A DNA stretch of 64,000 nucleotides from Bactericera cockerelli (taxonomy: Eukaryota > Arthropoda > Insecta > Hemiptera > Triozidae). Where the stretch lies: contig JAMCCL010000109.1 in NCBI GenBank assembly GCA_024516035.1, positions 19,323-83,322 on the forward strand, given 5' to 3'. Both the position numbers and the translations under genes were made by a program. This document shows, piece after piece, positions 9,774-18,390 of the stretch (position 1 is the stretch's first letter; every line of letters starts with the position of its first letter). Under the pieces are notes generated by a model that saw nothing but the letters and a program-made list of their open reading frames with translations, did not search any database and was not told the DNA's origin.

Positions 9774-10178
9774 CACTCTAGCTCTAGGTTAGGAGGAAGT
9801 GAAGGTCCACTCTAGCTCTAGGTTAGGAGGGAGTGAAGGTTCAGCTAGCTCTAGGTTAGGAGGGAGTGAAGGTTCACTCTAGCTCTAGGTTAGGAGGGAG
9901 TGAAGGTCCACTCTAGCTCTAGGTTAGGAGGGAGTGAAGGTTCACTCTAGCTCTAGGTTAGGAGGGAGTGAAGGTCCACACTCTAGCTCTAGGTTAGGAG
10001 GGAGTGAAGGTTCACTCTAGCTCTAGGTTAGGAGGGAGTGAAGGTTCACTCTAGCTCTAGGTTAGAGGGAGTGAAGGTTCACTCTAGCTCTAGGTTAGGA
10101 GGGAGTGAAGGTTCACTCTAGCTCTAGGTTAGGAGGGAGTGAAGGTCCACTCTAGCTCTAGGTTAGGAGGGAGTGAAA
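9774..10178. repeat. 34-bp tandem repeat, about 12 copies
   Basis: The unit is ACTCTAGCTCTAGGTTAGGA followed by GGGAGTGAAGGTTC. Copies vary at GGTTC/GGTCC and by small indels. The array begins 28 bp after the exon e donor, inside the last intron. Confidence 0.95.
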
Positions 10179-11254
10179 GACCGGCTTAGGCATACATACG
10201 AGAAAACGAAAGGTTAATTATACACACTGGGTTGTGCGATGACGTACATATATCCTTTCAATATTACTGTACAAGTGTACATGTACACCATTATGAGAAT
10301 AGGGCAGCCTAAGAACAGCCAATACGAGAATGGGCAACGCCGGCGCCGTATGAAAGGCAGATAAGATTCTGTGTAAGATGTTGTAGTCATACTGCTTTAA
10401 GATAGGCAAAGATTTAGTAAAGGTAGTTTGAGTGGTTGTGACATCACAAAAGTGATTAACACAAATTAATATGATGAGTTTTTTACATTTTAAAAATGTT
10501 GCTGTTCAGGTCCGTAAATCAACAAGTCCTAGGGAGGAAGGCTTTGGCGAGGCTTTTGGGAGCTTTACAGAATGGTTTTAAAAATGAATTTGATGACTTT
10601 GCATGTCCTGCATGAGACAACTGTCGAATGTATCCAGACCTGATCTCATTATACCTGGCTCTCTTTACAGAAACACTCTACACTCTCATAATTCCCAAAT
10701 CTCCCTATCAACTGTCACACAAACGCACTCTAATTGGTTCATTTGAACGTAATAACCAATCCATGTGCATTGTGTGATGGTTGAAACGGGGATTTTGAGA
10801 GTGGAGAGTGTTTCTGGAACGGGCTACTGGAATCAAAATTTTGGTCCTTGTAATGAATTGTATCGGTTGGTCTCTTATTCAGACCTGCTTCAATTTCAAG
10901 GTAGTTTTAAATCTAAAATAAATCTAATGCAAGGGTCGTTTTAAACTTGAGTAAATAAAAATTTACAGCATTTGATATAAAACAAGTATGTAGTTTTAAA
11001 TGTTAGTAGATAATTATAGCATGCATATTATGTAACGAAAATATTTAGTTAATGATATGTAGCAAGTTCATCAGTCATGTATAGTCTGTAAAGTTGAGTT
11101 AGATGTCAAGTGACGGGTTCAAACTTTCTCATTTCATATGTCAGAAAACAAATGCATGTCATAAATAGGAAAGTTTCGTCAATTTTCTGAACTAATTCAA
11201 AACTAAATAGAATATTTAGTGAAATGAGTTCATTCTTTTAAGATGGGTTAACGT
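10179..11254 (+). other. Last intron, middle part
   Basis: Non-coding. It contains a SINE D fragment (10,408-10,470) and an inverted-repeat element (10,668-10,830). The remainder is AT-rich with nothing recognised. Confidence 0.5.
10668..10830. mobile_element. Inverted-repeat MITE
   Basis: Left arm CAGAAACACTCTACACTCTC and right arm GAGAGTGGAGAGTGTTTCTG are inverted. CTAATTGGTT / AACCAATCC also pair inside. A related fragment is at 53,055-53,140. Confidence 0.6.
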
Positions 11255-11470
11255 GCTGTTAGACAAGTGGTTAACGTGCTAGTCTGGTATTCCAGTTAGT
11301 GTAGGGATCCGTTGGTTCGAATCCCACCCAGTGTATGAATTTTTCCTCTTTAATTTGAGTTTTTGACCACATAATAACAAGACTCTGTGAGTTAGGTGGT
11401 ATAAAATGCTTTGAGCATTAACCCTGCCTAGTGGTTACCTTCCACTAAAGAGTGTTATTATTATTATGGG
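11255..11470 (+). mobile_element. tRNA-derived SINE, family E
   Basis: The head is AGACAAGTGGTTAACGTGCT with GGTTCGAATCCCACCCAGTG (box B). The body is TTTGACCACATAATAACAAG then TTAGGTGGTATAAAATGC, ending CCACTAAAGAGTGTTATTAT. Other copies: 37,495-37,705 (-), 38,965-39,120 (-), 45,060-45,330 (+) and 52,318-52,530 (-). Confidence 0.75.
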
Positions 11471-11580
11471 TGTTTCACAACCTTTTTTATTTTGTAGCCA
11501 TAGGCGCTTGTGGTCTGTGTTGTAGCCTGCCCATCCCGTAATATGCTTCCCCTCTGATGGGCGAGAAGTGACTCAATCAA
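11471..11580 (-). mobile_element. SINE family B, 3' fragment
   Basis: Matches, inverted, the 3' halves of the copies at 35,355 and 36,950 (ACAACACAGACCACAAGCGC, GTTACGAAATAAAA). Confidence 0.6.
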
Positions 11581-11852
11581 TATCTCTTTTTATCGCAATG
11601 GGTATTCATGGTGTGTCGTCTTAACTCATTTAATCAGGGAAAGTTGGGATCGATCGCACATATGTGGTTTAGAACGAGCCAATTTTTCCAATTAAGATGG
11701 CTGGAGACCATTCACTCCCCCCCCAGCTGTAGCTAACCTGGTTACTACAATATCCTATTAAATTGTAACAAATAGTATTAACAAAGTCATGTGATGTTCT
11801 TCATTTTTATTATTATTATTAACTTGAGAAATTTCCTATTTATTCCCCACAG

Positions 11853-11890
11853 ATGATGAAGACGACGACGCCCAAGTGTCTGCTGTGTAA
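11853..11890 (+). CDS. Gef26: PDZ-GEF/RapGEF2-like terminal exon
   Basis: The acceptor TTCCCCACAG ends at 11,852. In the phase supplied by exon e the exon reads DDEDDDAQVSAV and stops at TAA (11,888-11,890). RAPGEF2 (nRapGEP) is known to end in SAV, a PDZ-binding motif bound by the scaffold S-SCAM, so the acidic stretch plus QVSAV is the expected terminus. A longer alternative frame (MMKTTTPKCLLCN...) is not family-like. The 3' UTR follows. Confidence 0.65.
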
Positions 11891-12453
11891 CTCATCCACC
11901 CTGTATATGATGAACAAAAACATGATGCTGTCTACCATTTCCATTTCCACCCTGTACCCAAAGTCGAGAGCATGAAACTCCCAAACTTCCCGCACGATGT
12001 CCAGTCCAGTTCTTTGACCTCACTTGAGTAAAATAGATCCTCACGCCTGGCCGTTCAAGTCAAAAATATGTTTGTACTGCTGACTTTGGACTAATGAGTC
12101 CACACTAAGGCCCGAATTATGAAACAGGATTTGTTAATCTTAGTGTACACTATCCCTTAACTTTCACCTTGACAACAACTGTAGAGGTCATATCCAAGCT
12201 GGGCTTTGTAGCTGTATATTACTTCTGTGGCGGAACGGAGCTATGGCCAGCCTTCGTGACAGAAAATCTTATTTTAGAATACCTGTCGGTCAGCTGATAA
12301 AATCTAAGGGTCGACTTAGATTCACTTATCCTGTTTCATATTACGACCCTAAGTCTCATATATTGGACAACTCACGGGATAATGTTCCATGTCCTGTTTT
12401 CAAACCCAGTGGACTCCTACTGAGTCGTACAGCTATATGTATTCATTAATAAA
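11891..12453 (+). other. Probable 3' UTR with MITE
   Basis: Sequence after the PDZ-GEF stop codon. A MITE M1 copy occupies 12,108-12,360. The first clear AATAAA is at 12,448-12,453 and is a candidate polyadenylation signal. Another A-rich candidate lies near 13,920. The UTR end is not provable here. Confidence 0.35.
12108..12360. mobile_element. MITE family M1, enlarged copy
   Basis: Ends GGCCCGAATTATGAAACAGG and CCTGTTTCATATTACGACCC are inverted. It is about 90 bp longer than the 6258 copy, with extra sequence in the middle. Confidence 0.55.
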
Positions 12454-12751
12454 ATTACTTTCAGTACGAGAAAAGAAACAGACCGGAAACAATATTATCT
12501 ATATCTTGCAGATAATTAAAATTGAAAAAATCTGGTGAAATTTTTTTTCGACGAAAAAAGTATAGATTTTCATTTTTTTATCGGGCCAATACTTTTTTTT
12601 TAAACGTAATAAGTAATACAAAGAAGACTTATTAACCATAGTCGCTGCAAACAGACCATTTTTGACAAAAAGCCATACTTTAGTTATTAAAAAAAATTGG
12701 CCTCAGTCATTCTGAAGCCCCTGTTAATCTGTTCGGTTGAAATTTATTTAA

Positions 12752-13040
12752 CACGTTCGTTACCGAACGGCCATATGTGGATGTTTTTGTGTTTTTCTTT
12801 GGGACCGAAAACACACATGTGGCTGTTATCAAAATTTTAACGAGGGACCGGACATCCATATATAGCCTTTTGGAGGTAGGTTGTTAGTATTAGAACAGAT
12901 ATAGGATCGATTCTTGTACAAATACGATGCCAAATATGCAAAAAAAAACCTGGGACCAAAATTTGGTCCCAGGATGCAACAGCAACTTTACCGCCTGGTC
13001 CTACGTAAAACTTGAAAAAATTGGCTTGGTAACGAACGTG
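12752..13040. mobile_element. Short TIR element with TTAA-type flanks
   Basis: Left end CACGTTCGTTACCGAACG and right end, inverted, CACGTTCGTTACC. TTAA lies directly left (12,748-12,751) and one base off at the right (13,042-13,045). An inner palindrome CCTGGGACCAAA / TTTGGTCCCAGG is at about 12,949-12,973. It is consistent with a non-autonomous piggyBac-type MITE, but the right edge is imperfect. Confidence 0.5.
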
Positions 13041-14290
13041 TTTAAACTATGTTATGAGAAACAAAGCTTTGTTTTGGGTTTCAATAGTTGAAAAATAAAT
13101 GTCTATTCTAGAAGCAAGTTGAAAATGAACGATAGGCTTATCACCTTGTTGAAGCGACGTTAAATCGAAGGGAAAAAAATCTATGATACTTCTTTTTCTT
13201 CCGTTTACTAAACACGCATTTAAATTTGACCAAATTTGGACCATTATCGTTAAAATTATCTATACCAATTTTTTACTACATAATCTCTTATCTCTATGAA
13301 TGTCCTATCATTGAATTTATTATTTATGACTATGCCCTTGCGAGGTGGCTTTCTCCATCTTGAATGAAGTGAAGTAACATTTACCTCTTGTAGGTTTGAA
13401 AATAACTGTTTAAGCACAAAGCACCAACGTGTTAACATTTCATGACCATGACGACCATGTTGCTCGTCTGCAAATCCAAGTACTTGGGGTGAATTCAATA
13501 GACGTCCATTTGATTTAGCCAAAATAGAAAAATGCTTTAGCAATGATGACGCGTATAGAAAATTTAGTTGTGAAGGTTTTAAACGTTTATTAATTCAACT
13601 CTCTTAGATGTATTACCAGATTTAACAACTCCGAATTTGTTGTTTATGTTTTGTTAACTGAGTACAAATTTATCAATTTTATTTTTTACAAAAATAATAT
13701 TTCAAAATGTAATGGATTTATTTTATTTTGTTTATTAATTTAATGCACATGAGATTTTTTTCAAGCCTTGATGTGATTTACCTACATCTAAGGTTGGACA
13801 CAATTTAGGCTCTTTAAAGCCATTCGCTAAGTTTTTAGCTATGTCTAAAAATAGAACTTGCCCTATTTTGTAAGTGAAAGATTTAATTTGGTCTCTGTAA
13901 TTAACTTTGTTTTGTAGAAATAAAAATATCTTTTATCTGTAAATAATTTGTTTCTTGAGATTATTAGTTCTCTATTGAAAAAAAAGAATTTTAAATAGTA
14001 TGTATAATTTTATATATTCCAAGCTTTCATATAATGTTGCGATTAAATCTCTAGATGAGCTTCATATTGCTTGCATCTGTTCACCTTTGTAGACATTTGG
14101 GCGTTCTTAGAGCTCTTTTTAAAAGTTTTTATCAATTTTAAACTGCATCATACATTGTAGAACATGGAAACTAAACAAAGTTATTTTTACATTCCCTCTA
14201 TTACTTCAAACTTCTTGATTATGAAGACACCAAGTAACCAGCTTAAAAGCTCTGGTTCCCTCACATCTTATGGCCACAGTGTGAACTCTT
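13041..14290. other. AT-rich intergenic sequence
   Basis: No supported gene. A minus-strand reading at 13,256-13,543 (95 codons) has protein-like composition, but I recognise no motif, splice signal or family. Confidence 0.4.
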
Positions 14291-14294
14291 CCCT

Positions 14295-14345
14295 GTAGTC
14301 ACCGTGGCCGAGTGTACGCAGGTTCGAATCCCGGCCGAGTAGAAA
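14295..14345 (+). mobile_element. tRNA-like SINE head fragment
   Basis: CACCGTGGCCGAGTGTACGC with GCAGGTTCGAATCCCGGCC carries both pol III boxes but lacks a complete anticodon arm. It is a relic rather than a tRNA gene. Confidence 0.4.
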
Positions 14346-14652
14346 ATTGTCTACTGAGGGTCCGAGGTCCAGTCACCTATCTGAAGAAAAATTTCAACGA
14401 AAAAATTTGCGAGACAGATATTGCACTCATAATCCGATCCCAACCTTAGCTTATAATCCGATGTGGAGCTTATGTTCGCTGTGACCATGTTAGCAGTGCT
14501 TTTCGTAAGCGCTCGCTCATGTTTACCAACCAAATTTTGGCTCTCACACTCGTTGCTTAACATCGTTCTCAAGTGTGACCGGATATTCAATAATTTATTA
14601 GCATGTTTCCAAGTACACTACAACCTTCATTAGCTCTCTCAATATCAAGTCT

Positions 14653-14825
14653 GTCCCGGTAGCTCAGTGGTAAAGGCGGCACTCTGTGAATCCAGAGATT
14701 CGTGGGTTCGAAACCCAGCCGGGATTTTTACCACAGAATAATATGTCTTTGGCTTACTGCTGGAATAATGGGACTTTAATAGTCCTAATCGGGAAGTAGA
14801 AATAAGACGATATTATTTTTATCAA
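14653..14825 (+). mobile_element. tRNA-derived SINE, family C
   Basis: Head GTCCCGGTAGCTCAGTGGTA with GTGGGTTCGAAACCCAGCC, then the AATGGGACTTTAATAGTCC body and an ACGATATTATTTTT tail. Confidence 0.75.
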
Positions 14826-15429
14826 AGTTGTTCACACTGAAAAACTCAATATCTTTCAGTAGCTTGGCTGTGTAGCTTGGACGTAAATTCTACGAACTTG
14901 ATAATTTCTTGCTCGTTGAAAAAGAGTGAATCGCTCTAAATTTGTAGTTTGGTTTATCAGTTTCTTAGCAAAGTTCAAGAAAATATTTACAATATTAGGA
15001 AGTTTGCAACACTGTAGTAATATGATTGTTATTGCATGCAACACTGTACAGTAATCAAAAGAATAATAATCTACCTACGAAGTTAAAATTTGACATGTAC
15101 TTTTCTACACTCTCTCTTGTCTTAAGTTTAACTTCACTATTTCTATGCTTAAACTGTATTTTTAATGTAAATGTGTTTTTATTTTCTATCATCAAGTACA
15201 TATATTGTTTGTTAATTTTTACTTTTTACTGTACATATTTTTATATAGGCAAGTAAGTCAAATACTTTTCTCCTGTGTGTAAATCAGTTGACTCTCTCGC
15301 AGAGAAAATTCAGAACATATACAAAAATATATAAGAATTATATTTTAAAATTCTATTCTAAATTTTACGTCTTTGTTTATTTGTAATGCTTTATTTAGGT
15401 CACTATTAATGGACTACTATGACCAGTTC
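14826..15429. other. AT-rich intergenic sequence
   Basis: No gene or repeat recognised. Confidence 0.4.
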
Positions 15430-15760
15430 TAACCAGCCTCCGTGGCGTAATGGTTGTGACTACTGCCCGTTGTCCAGAGCCCCCGAGTTCGACTCCCGGT
15501 TGGGGCAGACTTTTCAATGAAAATTCTATTCCATCCAAACACGTGATGCTGGGGCATTTCCGGCCCTACCCAGGCTGGGTTAATGTGAATAGCTGGTACA
15601 ATTCCCAGCGAATGGAGGCTTAAACCCCCGTCCTGACTACTTCAAATCAGGACGTACATCAAAATTAGCATCAACTAGTCACAATAGATCTAAATAGAGG
15701 TCGGTGTGATAATTGGTGCTTCTCTTGTGGAACTCCAACCAGTCTTTATTAATAACTAGC
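15430..15760 (+). mobile_element. tRNA-derived SINE, family A, long copy
   Basis: Head GCCTCCGTGGCGTAATGGTT with CGAGTTCGACTCCCGGTTGG; core CAGGCTGGGTTAATGTGAAT; end GTGGAACTCCAACCAGTC. It retains a segment (AATCAGGACG..AATAGAGGTCGG) that the 6583 copy lacks. Confidence 0.8.
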
Positions 15761-15762
15761 CG

Positions 15763-15995
15763 TTTGCCCGTGCTTTACAACGGGACTAAATTTCAAATTT
15801 ACTAAGGCATGGCCGTACTGCTGGACAGCAATGCCTTTTTGAAGTTTTTATAATTTTTCTGGACAAAGCGATGATAATGGTTTTGGGGGGGTCAATTCTT
15901 AGACATTTTTCGCTATCTCTTACCGTTTTGGCCAAACAACTCCGGACAAACAAACAAACAATCATAGGTAGGTAGTCCTTTTTTCTGTTTTATAT
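15763..15995 (+). mobile_element. LINE tail-like fragment
   Basis: It begins AACTAGCCGTTTGCCCGTGC and ends CGGACAAACAAACAAACAAT then TTTATATATAGAGAT, an arrangement I associate with 3' ends of insect RTE-type LINEs and their SINEs. The assignment is an inference. Confidence 0.4.
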
Positions 15996-16384
15996 ATAGA
16001 GATTAATAATTACAACAACAAAAAAATAGACACTGCGATTACTTCTGTGAACTGTAAGATCATAATCACAAATGTTTTTCAATTCGTAGAGTACATTTTA
16101 CTTCCGAGAAATATTCTAATATTAGAAATCGGAAGCAGTTCCATATTTGCTGCATTTGAAGCTCTTGGACACATTTATGTCAAAAAGAAACATTATGTTA
16201 CAATACATGTCACGTCTGTGCACCTTTTTTTAAATTCCGTAAAAAAAACACTAACAGTCCGTAATAATCCTTCCAGACGCTGTTTTCATAATATTTATTT
16301 ATTTTATTTATACAACAAAATACGGGCGGACCCATTACTAACTATACAATAATTAGTTCCTAGCTATAAAAATGCTATTTAAGT

Positions 16385-16475
16385 ATTAATTTAATAATAA
16401 TAACTTACTCTTTATTGACAAAGGGTGTGATTATTGCCTGAGGCAATCTCTGCCATCAAACCTATAATTTCTTTC
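16385..16475 (-). repeat. Family H repeat fragment
   Basis: Contains the GTGATTATTGCCTGAGGCAA / TCTCTGCCATCAAACC block. Confidence 0.45.
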
Positions 16476-16529
16476 GTAATGGGGGTACAAGGTAGATATG
16501 TACATACTTCAAACAGAGACATTCTTTTT

Positions 16530-16733
16530 TAATTTGGGTATAACTTCGGTTTCAACTGCATGGTCACATCGACGGGAGTGTTACCATCCATTCGCAGGAA
16601 ACTCACAAACGCACATTAACCTCATCCAGCCTGGGTTGGGCCAGAATGAAAGCATCACTAAGACTTCACGTCGCTGCACGTTACTTAACTTCGGTGATCC
16701 TACGAGAACCGGTGTATTCAACGTCCTTGCTAC
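16530..16733 (-). mobile_element. 5S-derived SINE, diverged copy
   Basis: Reading minus, the 5S-like start (GAATACACCGGTTCTCGTAG) and GGGTAACACTCCCG core are recognisable, with about 20% visible differences from the young copies. Confidence 0.65.
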
Positions 16734-16736
16734 AGT

Positions 16737-17000
16737 AAACTTCACCTATAACGAGCGAGCGGTTATAACTACCAAATATCGTGGTCCCTTGGTTTCCCCT
16801 ATCTTGTACTATTGATTTTCTGCCGGTTGTAATGACTTTGTCTATAATGACGCCTTTTCTTAAAGCGACCTTAACTTCTCTGCAAAAATGAAAAAAATAC
16901 TTCGGCTATAACGACGGCGATATGAAAACTAGACAGGATTTTTTTTGTTTATTTTTGCCGAAAATCTCAACACGACAAGTAGTGTCGCTGAACCTAGGAT
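16737..17000 (+). mobile_element. pogo/Tigger-like element, 5' end
   Basis: It starts CAGTAAACTTCACCTATAAC and repeats TATAAC-G motifs (GCGGTTATAAC, GGCTATAACGACGG). The phrase GTGGTCCCTTGG resembles the 35,837 fragment (TATAACGACG..GGTCCCTTG). Pogo/Tigger ends typically read CAGTAGAACCTCG.TATAACG. Confidence 0.45.
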
Positions 17001-17036
17001 CAATGCCAGTTTTGTTTTGAGTTTCTGAACTGCATA

Positions 17037-17222
17037 ATGAGAATATGTATCGGTAATATGTTAGAAAGAGAAAGTGAAAAAGAAAGCTTGAACACATCAT
17101 TAACAAACAACCTTGAGAGAAGACAATCTAAAATTACAGAATTTTTCAAAAAATGTATTTATACACCACCAGAGTTGGACACCTCAAATCACTCGACCCC
17201 TGAAAGGGTTTTTGAAAAATAA
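17037..17222 (+). pseudogene. Possible C-terminal remnant of a pogo-type transposase
   Basis: This short open frame contains RRQSKITEFFKK. QSKITEFF (17,124-17,147) fits the PCNA-interacting (PIP-box) pattern QxxIxxFF. Pogo transposase of Drosophila is known to carry a C-terminal PCNA-binding motif, and a pogo-like terminus lies just upstream, so an internally deleted pogo element is a reasonable reading. No DDE domain or CENP-B-type DNA-binding domain is present. A chance match cannot be excluded for an 8-residue motif. Confidence 0.3.
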
Positions 17223-17419
17223 AAAATCCTAGGGTAAATTTCCTAGGTACAAATGGTTTTTTAGACCAAAAAATTGGTCCAAAAAAAACCACCCTGTATG
17301 TAATATTTTAGTTTAAAAAAGTACTCAAGAAGCATTTAGAAGTAAAATTATTAAATAAAATTCAAGTCGATCCATTTAAAAATTAAAAGTTGACACCTTA
17401 ATTTCTGACTTTCGAACCA

Positions 17420-17432
17420 CACGCTGAAAAAA
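17420..17432 (+). repeat. Left terminal inverted repeat
   Basis: CACGCTGAAAAAA. It differs at one position from the inverted right terminus. A hairpin follows directly: AATTCTGCATG, 4-nt loop, CATGCAGAATT (about 17,440-17,465). Confidence 0.6.
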
Positions 17433-18160
17433 ATTAGCCAAATTCTGCATGTCAGCATGCAGAATTCTTCATAATATATGGATCTGCACATTCTGCCTGA
17501 CTGTTTTTTTCATTTTTTTCATAAATGCGTTTTCATGAATTCATGCTATCTCTGACGTCATCAATATTGATCAATATTGATGACGTCATCAATCTTATGC
17601 ATACAAGGATGCATAGACTATGCAAACTCTGCCTAAATGTCACACAGACTGTATGAAACTTCTGCATATTTTATGCATCCCATTCATACATAATTAGCGT
17701 GGTGCATTTTCGTTTATGCATATTTCTGCATATTTTATGCATCCCTATCATGCATAATTAGCGTGGTGCATTTTCGTTATGCATATTTCTGCATATTTTA
17801 TGCATCCCTATCGTGCATAATTAGCATGGTGCATTTTCGTTTATGCATATTTCTGCATATTTTATGCATCCCCTTTATACATAATTGGCATGAACGGTTT
17901 TTAGGTTCATGCATATTTAGCATGAATGTGTTTTCCTATTCATGCTTATTTAGCATGAGTGTTTCTTCCTATTCATGCTTATTTAGCATGAGTGTTTCTT
18001 CCTATTCATGCTTATTTAGCATGAGTGTTTCTTCCTATTCATGCTTATTAAGCATGAATATTTCTTACTATTCATGCTTATTAAGCATGAATACTTCTTA
18101 CTATTCATGCTTATTAAGCATGAATATTTCTTACTATTCATGCATATTTCTGCATACCTC
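17433..18160. repeat. Left subterminal repeat array
   Basis: Three layers are seen. (1) A perfect 36-bp palindrome at 17,553-17,588: TGACGTCA, two copies of TCAATATTGA, TGACGTCA. (2) About 3.5 copies of a ~68-bp unit (17,640-17,890) with ATGCATATTTCTGCATATTT and GCATAATTAGCGTGGTGCAT. (3) About eight copies of a ~31-bp unit (17,890-18,150) built on TTCATGCTTATTTAGCATGA. Minus-strand element orientation puts this array 3' of the transposase gene. Confidence 0.85.
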
Positions 18161-18287
18161 ACGAAACCTCTGAACCTGTATTCTGTTGACTTTAAAAGAA
18201 GAAGAATAATAACAGATAATAATTTTGATTAAACAAAATGAAGAGAGTAAGATTTATTGAGCGAGCTTATAATATAGGTATATAATT

Positions 18288-18385
18288 ATGTAGAACAACA
18301 AATTTATGTAGAATAACAAATGATTACAAGTTACTTATGTAGAATAACAAATGATTACAAGTTACAAATGATTACAAGTTTAAGA
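18288..18385. repeat. Short tandem repeat (~30 bp, about 3 copies)
   Basis: AGAACAACAAATTTATGTAG and AATAACAAATGATTACAAGT units repeat just beyond the transposase stop codon. Confidence 0.7.
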
Positions 18386-18390
18386 TGTAA

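Noticed and set aside
17763..18173. 136-codon Cys/Ser/Tyr-rich frame
   Set aside because: Translation of the left subterminal tandem repeat of the CACTA-like element.
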